Positions 1 through 9,218 of a DNA stretch of 36,081 nt are shown piece after piece (position 1 is the stretch's first letter; each line of letters starts with the position of its first letter). Both the position numbers and the translations under genes were made by a program. The DNA is from an uncultured Gammaproteobacteria bacterium (GTDB taxonomy: Bacteria > Pseudomonadota > Gammaproteobacteria > Pseudomonadales > Pseudohongiellaceae), in NCBI GenBank assembly GCA_937898685.1, contig CALEJT010000066.1, positions 1 through 36,081 on the forward strand, written 5' to 3'. The notes beneath the pieces are model-generated. The model was not told the origin of the DNA. It did no database searches and saw only the letters and a list, made by a program, of their open reading frames with translations.

Positions 1-1463
1 GCTACAGCAGAGCTGCTGAGATTCAGCACGAAGGAAGGAAAAAGTCCGCCGCACAGGACCAACACGAAGATCCCCAACAGCAACAGATACTCGCGTCGCA
101 GGAGGTCCGCGTGGTGGCGATGACGGGCATCGCTCAGCGGCCCCCAGAAAGCGCGGCGGAGGAAGTTGAGAAGTGCGGCGGCACCCAGCACGGCGCCGAG
201 CAAGGCGGTTAGGCCGAGACCGGGATGGGAGCGGAAGTTGCCGATGAGGAGCAGTAGTTCCGCAGGGAAGCCACTCGTCAACGGTGCGCCGAGGCTGGCG
301 AGAGCGAACAACACGAACAGTGTGGCTGCACGAGGCATCGGCGTGGCGAGTCCGCCCATGTGCACGAGCTCGGTGCTGCCGAGCCGTTCGTGCAAGCTGG
401 CGCTGAGCAGCATCAACGCAACTGCGATCAGCGTGAAGTTGCAGAGCTGGAAGATGGCGCCCTGGATGCCCTGCTCCGTCAACGAAGCCAAACCCATCAC
501 CACCAGGCCGACATGGCTGAGCCCGACATAGGCGAGCAAGGTGCGCAGATTGCTTTGCCGCAGCGCGATGAAGGCGGCGTAGATCAGCGTGAAGGCGCCG
601 AGCAGCGCGAGCGGACGTTGGAATTCAGCGACTGCCGCGGGCACGAGAGGCAGCATGAAGCGCAATAGGCCATAGATTCCGAGCTTGAGACCCAACAGCC
701 AGGCCGTGATCTGTGCCGGGCCTTCGAAGGCTGCTTTCGGCAACCAGGTGTGCAGCGGAAACAGCGGTGCCTTCACACCGAAGCCGAGAAGCAGGAGAAA
801 GAACAAAGTGCGCTGCAGTTCAAAGGGCACTTCGGTGTCGAGCAGGGTCGGTAGACTGAAGGAGAGTCCTTGCGGAGCCGCCTGCCCTATTGAGGTTGCA
901 TGATTGAGCGCGAGCAGGATGAAGGCGAAGAGCAACGGCGCGCCACCGCCCAACATGTACAGCGTGTACTTGAGTGCGGCATTGCGACGATCGGGACCAG
1001 TGCCGAAGCGACTGATCAGGAAGAAGAGCGGCGGCAGCGTCAGTTCCCAGAAGAGGAAGAACAGCACCGTGTCGAGTGCAAGGAAGATGCCCATCGTCGC
1101 CGCCTGCAACACCAGCAGCAGCGCTGCGAAACTATGTCGTTGTCCCGGCCAGCTGTGCCAGGCGTGGATCAACAGCGCCAAGGTCACGAGCGCCGTCAGC
1201 GGCAGAAAGACTACGGAAAGACCATCGACGCCGAGCAGGATTTCCAGATTGAGCGTTTCCACCCACTCATAGCGTTCCAGCAATTGGAAGCCTTGCACTG
1301 CAGGATCGAATACGGCGAGCACCGCGAGGCTCACCAGTAGTTGCAGCACGGCAAAGACCAGCGCCACCGGCCGCGAGCGCGACTCACCACTGATGAAACA
1401 GAGCACTGCACCCAGTAGCGGGAGCAACAGCAAAAGGCTGAGCAGCGGATAGGAGCTCGTCAT
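1..1463 (-). CDS. NuoM-like proton-channel subunit, 3' end cut off by window edge
   Basis: Reading the minus strand from ATG at 1463 gives an uninterrupted frame of about 487 codons to the window edge, so the C-terminus is missing. The product is a multi-pass membrane protein of the NuoM/ND4 (Proton_antipo_M) family, which moves protons in complex I and related antiporters. The two key charges are in canonical places: Glu140 in the TM5-type FLFWELTLPPLFFL stretch, and Lys231 in the TM7-type GFGVKAPLFPLHTWLP stretch. The motif LLGLKLGIYGLLRF carries the TM8 lysine. NuoM proteins are about 500 residues, so little should be missing. It starts 4 nt after the stop of the preceding gene, as last visible member of the dabA operon. 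It could be labelled NuoM or NuoN by automatic tools, but the FWE and VKxPxxPLHxWLP patterns favour NuoM. Confidence 0.88.
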   Translation of the reverse strand, partial: MTSSYPLLSLLLLLPLLGAVLCFISGESRSRPVALVFAVLQLLVSLAVLAVFDPAVQGFQLLERYEWVETLNLEILLGVDGLSVVFLPLTALVTLALLIHAWHSWPGQRHSFAALLLVLQAATMGIFLALDTVLFFLFWELTLPPLFFLISRFGTGPDRRNAALKYTLYMLGGGAPLLFAFILLALNHATSIGQAAPQGLSFSLPTLLDTEVPFELQRTLFFLLLLGFGVKAPLFPLHTWLPKAAFEGPAQITAWLLGLKLGIYGLLRFMLPLVPAAVAEFQRPLALLGAFTLIYAAFIALRQSNLRTLLAYVGLSHVGLVVMGLASLTEQGIQGAIFQLCNFTLIAVALMLLSASLHERLGSTELVHMGGLATPMPRAATLFVLFALASLGAPLTSGFPAELLLLIGNFRSHPGLGLTALLGAVLGAAALLNFLRRAFWGPLSDARHRHHADLLRREYLLLLGIFVLVLCGGLFPSFVLNLSSSAV

Positions 1464-1467
1464 GAGG

Positions 1468-2946
1468 TCAGTCGATCAAGTTGAGTTCTGGCGTGCCGTA
1501 GAAACCGGTGATGATCAGAAGGCCACAGATCGTCACGGCGATGATGACTTCTTCGTGCATGCGGCGCGGCACACTGCGATCGGGATGAACGGCGCGGCGC
1601 GACTGCGCGATGAAGATCTGTTGGAACGCGCGCAGCAAGAAGGCTGCGGCCAAGAGGTTGCCGGTGAGCATGACGATGGCGAGCCACCAACCATCTTCTT
1701 CGATGACGCCTTCGAGCAGGAGATGCGCGGCGTCATAACCCGGTGTTCCCGGCATCACCATCGTGCTGAGCGCGGAGATGAGGAACAGAAGACCGATGGC
1801 GGTATTCGAATCGAACAGGCTGCCGAGACGCGGAATGATCGCCGTGCCGGTGCGTTGATAGATCAGGCCAACGCTGAACAGCATGCCTGCCGTCGCCAAT
1901 CCGTACGCAACCGACAACAGGATGCTGCCTTCGAGACCGTAGGGCGAGAAACTGAAGATGCCCACCACGAGCAGGCCCGTGTGACTGAGCACGGCAAAGG
2001 CCAGCAGCCTGCGCATGTTGATCTGCATCAGCGCGAGCAGTGCACCGTAGAAGATGCTGATGAGCCCCAGCGTCAGCGCAAATGGCGCCCAGTCGCGGGC
2101 GACCTCGGGCACGAGTGGCAGAATGAAACGCACCATGCCGTAGACACCGAGCTTCATGCCCACGGCGAAGATCATCAAGCTGCCCACCGGCCCACGCTCT
2201 GCCACGAGCGGCAGCCAGGCATGGAACGGAAACAGCGGCATGCGAATCGCGAAGGCGAAGAAGAGCAACACGAACACCAATACCTTGTAGTGCATGGCGC
2301 TGACGTTGGCGCGCAGCGTCTGCCAGTCGAAGGTCAACATGCCGGCAGAGCCCTGCTCGCTGAAGGCGATCAGGAGGAAGCAGATCAAAATCATGCCGAG
2401 CGCCGCGCCCCAATAGCGCAACAGCAAGCCCGCCACTTTCACACGATCGGCGCCCGTTCCCCTGCGCGCGGTGAGCCACCACATCGGCACGAGTTCGAGT
2501 GCACACCACAGCCAGAACTGCATCAGATTCAAGGCAGAGAAGGCACCGAGCGTGATGCCGAGATAGGCCAGTACGCAGGCAAGGAATTGCTTGTCGTCGT
2601 GATACGGCGTCAGACGCAAATAGAAGAGCAACAGGAAGGCGAGCGTGGGACAGAGCGGCAGGAACAGCACATTGCTCGCATCCACCCCCACCGTGTAACT
2701 GAGCCCGAGGAAACTCACACGTTCGCCGAGTTGCACGGCTTCGAACTCGGGATCGATGTAATGAAGAATCAGAAAACCCAGCGCCACGCACACTGCGGCA
2801 ACGATGGCGGAAAGACGCCGTGCCAGCATGAGGTCCGGGGTTTTCCACACCAGCAAGGCGCCAAGCAGCGGCAGCAAGGTGAGGATGCTGAGCAGCGGCG
2901 CTGGTGCCGTTTCGAACCAGGGAATGAAGTTGAGCGTTGCGTTCAT
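1468..2946 (-). CDS. divergent NuoM-like proton-channel subunit
   Basis: This 492-residue multi-pass membrane protein is of the complex I NuoM/Mrp antiporter family. The TM7-type segment IRMPLFPFHAWLP and the TM8-type GMKLGVYGMVRF identify the family. It departs from it at two key charges. The TM7 lysine is arginine (Arg235). The TM5 glutamate (Glu151, in CALELVPMWW) lies two residues later than in the FWExxxxP pattern of its two NuoM-like neighbours. The TM8 lysine (Lys265) is kept. Its start overlaps the dabB stop by 4 nt (ATGA), so the two are probably translationally coupled. It may be a specialised half-channel or a mainly structural subunit of the DabA complex; the sequence does not decide between these. 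Confidence 0.85.
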   Translation of the reverse strand: MNATLNFIPWFETAPAPLLSILTLLPLLGALLVWKTPDLMLARRLSAIVAAVCVALGFLILHYIDPEFEAVQLGERVSFLGLSYTVGVDASNVLFLPLCPTLAFLLLFYLRLTPYHDDKQFLACVLAYLGITLGAFSALNLMQFWLWCALELVPMWWLTARRGTGADRVKVAGLLLRYWGAALGMILICFLLIAFSEQGSAGMLTFDWQTLRANVSAMHYKVLVFVLLFFAFAIRMPLFPFHAWLPLVAERGPVGSLMIFAVGMKLGVYGMVRFILPLVPEVARDWAPFALTLGLISIFYGALLALMQINMRRLLAFAVLSHTGLLVVGIFSFSPYGLEGSILLSVAYGLATAGMLFSVGLIYQRTGTAIIPRLGSLFDSNTAIGLLFLISALSTMVMPGTPGYDAAHLLLEGVIEEDGWWLAIVMLTGNLLAAAFLLRAFQQIFIAQSRRAVHPDRSVPRRMHEEVIIAVTICGLLIITGFYGTPELNLID

Positions 2947-4487
2947 AGCGCCACCAACAAGGTCAACACCACGAAGGCCACGAGATAACGCGGACGCTGC
3001 AGGATCTGCTCGAAGTGATTGGCGGCCTGGCCGAGGCGACGGCCGAGCGTGATCATGTCACGCCCGATGCCCTGCAGGATGAAACGTTCCTCGAACCATT
3101 CGGACACGGCAGCCACCCACACGGTGAGTTTGCTGACGAGGCCGGTGCCTTGCGCGAAGCCTTCGCTGTCGAAGCGCGCCCCGATGCGTTGTTCTTCCTG
3201 ATGCACCAACGAAGACATGCGACGCACTAGTGGCGCCGGTGATCCCATCAAGGGATCGAGCACGCGCACTTCGAAATAGGTGAGATCACGCGCCAGACGT
3301 TGCACCGGACGCACCAGAGCCCAATCGGTCGCCGCATCGAGCCAGAGCTGTTGCAGAGACGCCGCCTTGAGCAAGGGCGACGGCGCTTCACGGACCGGCA
3401 AGGGTAGTTCGTAGCCATACTGCAGAATCGAAGGAGAACGCAGGAAGAGATAGCAGCGCAGCACCGCATGGGCACACAGATGCCAGAGCGCAAGTTCCCA
3501 CCAACCGAGACCACAGGCGGCGAACATCAGACCCACCTGCGCCACCGTGGCCCAACCGAGTGAGCCCTTGATGTCGGTTTGCGCGCGAGTGGCGAGGACA
3601 CCGGCCAAGGTGGTCACTATGCCGATGACGAAGAGTACGGCCATCGCCAAGCTGGAACGTTCGAACACGGGTTCCAGCAGAAGCACGAGGAACACGCCGG
3701 CGTGAATCATCACCGCGCCATAGAACAAGGTACTCGAGGGAGTCGGCCCTTCCATCGCACGCAGTATCCAAGGTGTGAACGGCACCTGTGCCGATTTCAC
3801 GAAGGCGGCGAAGGCGAAGCACAGCGCCAACGCCGTCACCTGCGCTTCGCTCAAGAGCGCCACACCCGCACGCAGACCGTACCAATCGGACGAACCGGTC
3901 CAGAGCACCAGCAAACTCAAGCCAAGCAGGAACGCAGCGTCACCGGCGCGCTGCACGATGAAGACGCGGGTCCCGTTCGCGGCTGCCTGTGCACGACGAT
4001 AGTTGTAGGCGATGAGACACCACGAACTGATGCCCGCCAGCTCCCAGGCCACGAAGGACAAGAGCGCAGTGCTGGACAGCACGAGCAGATACATCGCGAA
4101 GGCGAGCAGCAAGAGAAAGAAATAGAAGCGATGAAAGCCTGCTTCCGCGTGCATGTAGGACGAAGAAAAGCGGAAGACGACGAGGAACAGTAGACCAAAG
4201 ACCAGTGCCACTGCCGTATGCATGCCGCCACCGACGAGGCCGAGATCGAGACGCAGCTCACCGCTGCGCAGCCAATCGAAGTAAGGCGCCCAGCGCACGA
4301 GATCAGCACCATGACTCAACGCCAGCACGATGCTGCTGACTACCGAAACCGCAATCGCAGCCTGGGCCAACCTTGCCGTGAAGCGCTCGTCGTTGCGTTC
4401 ACGCAAACCACCGCTCAGGAGCAAGGCTCCTATCACCAACGCTGCAATGAGAGGGGGTAAGAGAATGGCCGGCAACAACCAACTCAT
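2943..4487 (-). CDS. dabB: DabB, NuoL-like membrane subunit of the DAC inorganic-carbon system
   Basis: This 514-residue polytopic protein of the NuoL/ND5/MrpA family lies directly after dabA and overlaps its stop by 4 nt. That is the standard dabA-dabB arrangement. The family motifs are clear: Glu149 in FVAWELAGISSW (TM5), Lys231 in AFVKSAQVPFTPWI (TM7), then the NuoL-type segment AMEGPTPSSTLFYGAV. In studied DAC systems DabB is the cation-driven membrane partner that makes DabA's hydration of CO2 to bicarbonate effectively one-way. The length fits DabB and is shorter than true NuoL (over 600 residues), which carries a long lateral helix. Its place in the operon makes DabB a better name than NuoL. 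Confidence 0.9.
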   Translation of the reverse strand: MSWLLPAILLPPLIAALVIGALLLSGGLRERNDERFTARLAQAAIAVSVVSSIVLALSHGADLVRWAPYFDWLRSGELRLDLGLVGGGMHTAVALVFGLLFLVVFRFSSSYMHAEAGFHRFYFFLLLLAFAMYLLVLSSTALLSFVAWELAGISSWCLIAYNYRRAQAAANGTRVFIVQRAGDAAFLLGLSLLVLWTGSSDWYGLRAGVALLSEAQVTALALCFAFAAFVKSAQVPFTPWILRAMEGPTPSSTLFYGAVMIHAGVFLVLLLEPVFERSSLAMAVLFVIGIVTTLAGVLATRAQTDIKGSLGWATVAQVGLMFAACGLGWWELALWHLCAHAVLRCYLFLRSPSILQYGYELPLPVREAPSPLLKAASLQQLWLDAATDWALVRPVQRLARDLTYFEVRVLDPLMGSPAPLVRRMSSLVHQEEQRIGARFDSEGFAQGTGLVSKLTVWVAAVSEWFEERFILQGIGRDMITLGRRLGQAANHFEQILQRPRYLVAFVVLTLLVAL

Positions 4488-7400
4488 GCCGCGACTCCTC
4501 GTTCCACGAAGTCAGAAGATGCAGAGACAGAAGGCGCACCCGGCAACAGCGGGCGCTTGATGAGAATCGGAGAAACTGGGGTGCGCAGGCCCTTGTAGCA
4601 CTCGAGCGATTGCTCGCGTTCGGGCAAGGGTTCGGCCGGTGGCTGCCAGGGGATGAAGCCGCGCGCTGGATCGAACACGCTGATCTCGCCCGTCTCGGGA
4701 TCGACGGCATTGAGCAGCAACCAACCACCACCCACCAGTTCCTGCAGTGCCGGCTGTCTGCCATAGATCTGCGCCAACACCTCGGTCTTGGCTTCCACGA
4801 TCACCTGCAGACGCATCGCTTCGTGAATCTCCACCGTCTGCAGCGGCAGACCGGTGCGCAGATCGCTGCCCGCTCCTTCCATCACGGCACAAAGGCCGGT
4901 GACGTTGTGCGGAATCTTGGTGCCACAACCGAAGCGTTCGTTGTCGACGGTCGAGAAGTAGTACTCGAGATTGATGCCCGCCCCTACCGGCCCTGCCGTG
5001 AGCAGGATGTTTTCGACGATCGCGCCGGTGGGGTCCTGCGTGGCGTCGTAGGAAATCAGGAAGAGACGGCGATCGAAGAACACTCCTTGTGTCAGATGAC
5101 GCCGTCCGATCACCGCTGCGGCATTGGTGGCGTGACCGTATTCGGGACGTGCCTGACTCGGATCCTGCGACCGCAGGGTGACGTGACGGAAGGCTGCTTC
5201 GCGTGTCGTCTGCGGTGCACTGAAGAAGCGACGACAACGCTCGTGTGCGCCGCTGCGTTGCGCGCGCTCGATGTCGGCGCGACGTGCTTCGTACTGCGCG
5301 CGGAAAGATGAAGGAATCAGATCGGTGTCGTACCAGGTGATGGCATCGCTGCAGGTGTCGTGCTGCATGCCGATGAACCAGGTGTCATCGGGAATATGGA
5401 TGCCGTCCTTCTCGGCGAGCAGCGCCCGTACCTTGGGATGGTTCGCCATCGCCGCGAAGGCGCGCGCATTCGCCCCACCCTGCCGACCACCACAGGCACC
5501 GCAGTCGTAAGCGGACTTGTGCGGGTTGTTCTGCGTGGTGGACCCGTGGCCACATAGCCCCACGATCGGTGCGAAGTTGCGGGTAAGACCGAGCGCGCGC
5601 AGCAAGGTGGCGACACGGCCGCGTTGTTCATCCAAGGTGAAGCCAAGCTGTAGGCCTTCGGTATCGACGTTGGTCGCCTCCGCCACTTCTTCGTGCGTGA
5701 GCGTGATATCCGTTTCCACCGGCGGCACCAACCAGCGTTTGAAGGACTGCGTGAGTTTCGCATGCACGCCCGGCACCAGGCTGTGCAGCAGCAACATCAC
5801 GAGGACGAAGGGCGCACCGATGACCGACAGTACCCAACCCCAGAGCGGTGAGAGACGCAGGCGCTGATGTACGAGCTGCGTCCACTGCTGCAAACGCTGC
5901 AAGCCGCTGCGGTGTTTCTGCAGCACTTGTTCCTGCCCCTTGCGCGCCAGCTCTACCACCTTGTGCGCGGGCGTGACCACCACCGGACAGAGCGGTGTGC
6001 TGTGCTTGGCATCGAGGCCCTGAAAGCGCATGGGCACGCCGAAGAAACCGGCAACGCCAAGCGTTTCGATGCGCGGATTCAACTCCTCGAGATGACGACG
6101 GAAACTTTCTTCGCGCTCGTCCATGCACATGACGAGTTGCATATCGGGACGCCAGCCGCGATCGAGCCAACCGCCGCGCTTGGCATTGGCTGCGAGTGCG
6201 GCGAGTACTTCGTCACGATAGTGTCGTTCGAAGGCCATGAGCCAGACGCGTCCGCGGTCGGAGGGCGTGAAGGCATCGAGCAGATGCAGTACTTCATGCA
6301 GTTGCGTTGCAGAAAGCGTTCTTACGTCGGCGGCACCGAGTCCGAGTTGCTGACACACGCAGAAAAGTCGCCACAGTCTGCCCATCGACAGCGCGGTGTA
6401 TTCGACATTGCCCGCAGCCTGCTTCCAGGTTTCCACGTCGAGCGCGAGCTTGGCCCACGCCTGGTGTGGTGGCAGTCGTCCGGTGGTCTGGATCGTCAGC
6501 ACTTCCGTTGCGCGCGCCAGATGTTCGGGTAACACACCGCGCTGCCACAGCGTGCGCACGTAGAGTTCGGCGGGATTCAGATGGAAGTGCGACAGCAGGG
6601 CAGCGTAGTTGCCGGCGCAATGCCAGAACTCGCGGCAGTATTTGTCGAGCAGGAGTTTGTCGAGACAGAGCCTTACCGCGAGGAAGTCTTCGAGACGCGG
6701 CGCGCCGGGATTCTGCGTGCGGTACTCCGGATGATGCTGGCGCCAGTTGATGAGGCCGGCCCAGCCCGGCAATTCCAATGCCAGACGTTCCAGATAGTGA
6801 TTCCAGTGCTGTTCCTTGATGCCGAGCGAACGCAACAGCACTTCGAGTGCATCCCAGCTATCGTCGGGCAACCTGCGGATGAACTCGCTGCCGCCTTCCA
6901 GTTCCGCCAGCATGAGCTGTGGGTCGTGCGCGCAGAGTCTGCGCCAGGCCTGATAGAGCCCCGGCGTTTGTGCATCGGCGATGTGCCAGGTGGCGAGGCC
7001 TTCGTCGAGCAAGGAGCCACCGAAGCGAATCAGCTGCGGCCGCACTTCGTCGAGCAGATCGACACCCGAGAGCTGCAACAGCAGATTGCGCAAGGTCCAA
7101 TCCTTGCCGACGCGATTGAAGGTGGCGGCCACCTCTTCCTGCAGACGCTGCTGCAGTTGTGGTGTGAGTACGGCATTGGGACGCTCGCCGTTGTCAGTGG
7201 GTTCGGCATAGTCCTCCGCATGAGGAATCGCCGTGGGCACCTTGAGCACTGAAAGGAGCGCATCCCAAAGTGCCTGCAAGTCCGCCGCGCTGAGATTCAC
7301 TCCCTCTTGCGCCAGATCTGCATGCGCGAGACGCCACTGCACCTGTGCGGCACTGAGCTCGGGTTGGTCGTGCAGTAGAGCCCAGCGATAGAGCTCACCA

Positions 7401-7729
7401 CGTTTCACCTGCCGCGACGCGAAGGAGAACAACACGGTTTCGGCTTGCAGATCCTTTTCCGCTGCGAACACTGCCGCGAGGTCGGCATCGGTGATGCGAC
7501 CACGCTTGTAGTAGTCGCGATGCATGGATTCGGGGAGAAAACCGCTGATGCCCGTGAGCGCTTCGAACTCGCGCAGCGCCTGGAAGAACGGCAGATGCTG
7601 CAGACCGTGGATGGTGTTGTGGTGAACGAAGTCGAGGATCGGGCCCTGTCCCGGCAGCACGTGCTCGAGATGGGCAATGGTCTTGCGCAGGATGTCCTGG
7701 GGCGTCGCTATGGTTTCGGCACTGCTCAT
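4484..7729 (-). CDS. dabA: DabA, carbonic-anhydrase-like subunit of the DAC inorganic-carbon system (DUF2309)
   Basis: This 1081-residue protein of the DUF2309/UPF0753 family is the catalytic half of the DabAB system, which converts CO2 to bicarbonate at the inner face of the membrane. The predicted zinc ligands are all present: Cys535 and Asp537 in VMCMDERE, then His728 and Cys743 in GLCGHGS...YDCGACGG. The 15-residue His-Cys spacing matches that of the characterised enzyme (H524/C539). The N-terminal ILDFVHHNTIHGL block is also typical. A hydrophobic stretch at about 629-654 may touch the membrane. The start chosen is the ATG at 7729, because AGGAG lies about 9 nt upstream; an ATG at 7762 would overlap the previous gene and lacks that site. 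The gene begins 16 nt after the upstream nuoM-like gene and overlaps dabB. Confidence 0.95.
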   Translation of the reverse strand: MSSAETIATPQDILRKTIAHLEHVLPGQGPILDFVHHNTIHGLQHLPFFQALREFEALTGISGFLPESMHRDYYKRGRITDADLAAVFAAEKDLQAETVLFSFASRQVKRGELYRWALLHDQPELSAAQVQWRLAHADLAQEGVNLSAADLQALWDALLSVLKVPTAIPHAEDYAEPTDNGERPNAVLTPQLQQRLQEEVAATFNRVGKDWTLRNLLLQLSGVDLLDEVRPQLIRFGGSLLDEGLATWHIADAQTPGLYQAWRRLCAHDPQLMLAELEGGSEFIRRLPDDSWDALEVLLRSLGIKEQHWNHYLERLALELPGWAGLINWRQHHPEYRTQNPGAPRLEDFLAVRLCLDKLLLDKYCREFWHCAGNYAALLSHFHLNPAELYVRTLWQRGVLPEHLARATEVLTIQTTGRLPPHQAWAKLALDVETWKQAAGNVEYTALSMGRLWRLFCVCQQLGLGAADVRTLSATQLHEVLHLLDAFTPSDRGRVWLMAFERHYRDEVLAALAANAKRGGWLDRGWRPDMQLVMCMDEREESFRRHLEELNPRIETLGVAGFFGVPMRFQGLDAKHSTPLCPVVVTPAHKVVELARKGQEQVLQKHRSGLQRLQQWTQLVHQRLRLSPLWGWVLSVIGAPFVLVMLLLHSLVPGVHAKLTQSFKRWLVPPVETDITLTHEEVAEATNVDTEGLQLGFTLDEQRGRVATLLRALGLTRNFAPIVGLCGHGSTTQNNPHKSAYDCGACGGRQGGANARAFAAMANHPKVRALLAEKDGIHIPDDTWFIGMQHDTCSDAITWYDTDLIPSSFRAQYEARRADIERAQRSGAHERCRRFFSAPQTTREAAFRHVTLRSQDPSQARPEYGHATNAAAVIGRRHLTQGVFFDRRLFLISYDATQDPTGAIVENILLTAGPVGAGINLEYYFSTVDNERFGCGTKIPHNVTGLCAVMEGAGSDLRTGLPLQTVEIHEAMRLQVIVEAKTEVLAQIYGRQPALQELVGGGWLLLNAVDPETGEISVFDPARGFIPWQPPAEPLPEREQSLECYKGLRTPVSPILIKRPLLPGAPSVSASSDFVERGVAA

Positions 7730-7745
7730 GCTGGGAACTCCTGGC

Positions 7746-9218
7746 TCACTGCAGGCGAGCACTGATCTCTGTGTTCAGTCGGTCCACCGTCGCTGCCGAA
7801 AGGTCGATCAGCGCAGTGGGGACGAGGCCAAAGAGAAGGATCAAACCGACGAGCACGCCGGCCGCCACCAACTCGCGGTTGTTCAGGTCAGGCAGGGTTT
7901 GCAGGCGCGGCAGAAGCGGCCCGGTGAAGAGTTGTCCGATGGTGCGCAAGGCATAGGCCGCACCGACCAGGATGCCGGCGGTGAAGAGCGCCATCCACGC
8001 GCCCCACTGCTGGAAGCCGCCGACCATCGTATGCAGTTCCGCCACGAAACTGACCGAGCCCGGCAAGCCCATGGCGGCCAACAGCGTCAGCGTCATCAGG
8101 AAGGCGAAGCGCGGCATCACTCGCACGAGCGAGGCATAGTCGCGCACGTCACGCGTATGCGTGCGCTCATAGAGCAGCCCCACCAGCAGGAATAGGGCGG
8201 CAGCAATGAGCCCATGCGCCGTCATCTGCAGCACGGCGCCGGAGATGCCGGTGAGATTGAGCGTGGCGATGCCGAGGAGAACCACACTCATGTGGCTCAC
8301 CGAAGAATAGGCCACCATGGCCTTGAGATCGGTCTGCCGCCACGCCAAGAGCGCGCCATAGAGAAGCCCGAAGAGCGCGAGGAAGATCAGCACCGGCTGC
8401 AGCAGCTGCGCCGCTTCCGGCAGCATCACCACGACGCGGATCAGGCCATAGGCGCCCATCTTGAGCAGGATGCCCGACAGCAGGATCGAAATCGGGCTCG
8501 GCGCTTCCACGTGCGCCAGCGGCAGCCAGCCGTGCAGCGGAAACACCGGCATCTTCACACCGAAGCCGAGCAGGAAACCGAGCAGGACCAGGATCTGTTC
8601 GTGGCGCGGCATGCCCTGCGCGGCGAGATGCATGTCGGCCATCAGCGAGCCGCCGGTCTCGAAGTTGTAATGGCTGAGCGCGAGCAAGCTGATGAGCATG
8701 AAGATCGAACCGCCCATCGTGTACAGCACGAAGCTGAGGCTCGCCGCATGACGCCGCGCCCCGCCCCAGCGGTCGATGAGGAAGTAGAGCGGAATCAGCG
8801 TCACTTCCCAGAAGATGTAGAAGAGCGTCCAGTCCTGCGCGAGGAACACGCCCAACATGCCGAATTCCAGGAGCAGCACGCAGATGTGATAGCCCTTGAC
8901 GCTGTTCTTGAAGTTGGTGGAAGCGAGCAGCGCGATCATCGTCAGCAGCGCCGCCAGCACCACCATCGGTAGCGAGAGTCCGTCGACACCCAAGGCATAG
9001 GCACTGCCGAGTGCGGGGTTGAGGGCGATGTATTCGCTGAACTGGAGGGCATCGCTGCTCTCGTCGAAGCCCGCCAGAAGCGCGAGCGCCACGAGCAGCG
9101 TCAGGAAGACGACACCTTGTGCAAGGTGCCGAATGAGGCCCGCTCGCAGACCTGGCGTCAGCGCCAAAACGGCAGCGCCCAGTGCCGGTGTCCACAGCAG
9201 CAGACTGAGTATTCCCAT
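7746..9218 (-). CDS. NuoM-like proton-channel subunit, first gene of the dabA operon
   Basis: This 490-residue multi-pass membrane protein has a canonical NuoM/ND4 pattern: Glu138 in FYIFWEVTLIPLYFLI (TM5), Lys222 in GFGVKMPVFPLHGWLP (TM7) and Lys253 in GILLKMGAYGLIRV (TM8). It is the most NuoM-like of the four antiporter-type proteins here. It sits upstream of dabA, an unusual place for a complex I subunit, and no peripheral Nuo genes (NuoB, C, D, I and so on) are in the window. The ATG at 9218 is the first usable start, since an in-frame stop lies just upstream. There is no clear Shine-Dalgarno sequence before it. It probably forms part of a DabA-containing membrane complex, but this is inferred from position only. 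Confidence 0.9.
   Translation of the reverse strand: MGILSLLLWTPALGAAVLALTPGLRAGLIRHLAQGVVFLTLLVALALLAGFDESSDALQFSEYIALNPALGSAYALGVDGLSLPMVVLAALLTMIALLASTNFKNSVKGYHICVLLLEFGMLGVFLAQDWTLFYIFWEVTLIPLYFLIDRWGGARRHAASLSFVLYTMGGSIFMLISLLALSHYNFETGGSLMADMHLAAQGMPRHEQILVLLGFLLGFGVKMPVFPLHGWLPLAHVEAPSPISILLSGILLKMGAYGLIRVVVMLPEAAQLLQPVLIFLALFGLLYGALLAWRQTDLKAMVAYSSVSHMSVVLLGIATLNLTGISGAVLQMTAHGLIAAALFLLVGLLYERTHTRDVRDYASLVRVMPRFAFLMTLTLLAAMGLPGSVSFVAELHTMVGGFQQWGAWMALFTAGILVGAAYALRTIGQLFTGPLLPRLQTLPDLNNRELVAAGVLVGLILLFGLVPTALIDLSAATVDRLNTEISARLQ

Noticed and set aside
1462..2988. A 508-codon open frame on the plus strand opposite the second NuoM-like gene
   Set aside because: Its translation is rich in His, Gln, Glu and Arg with no hydrophobic core or known motif, as expected opposite a GC-rich membrane-protein gene. 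The minus-strand protein has clear family motifs.
7729..7762. A longer dabA start at 7762
   Set aside because: It would overlap the preceding gene, and the AGGAG ribosome site lies directly before 7729, where the usual N-terminus begins.
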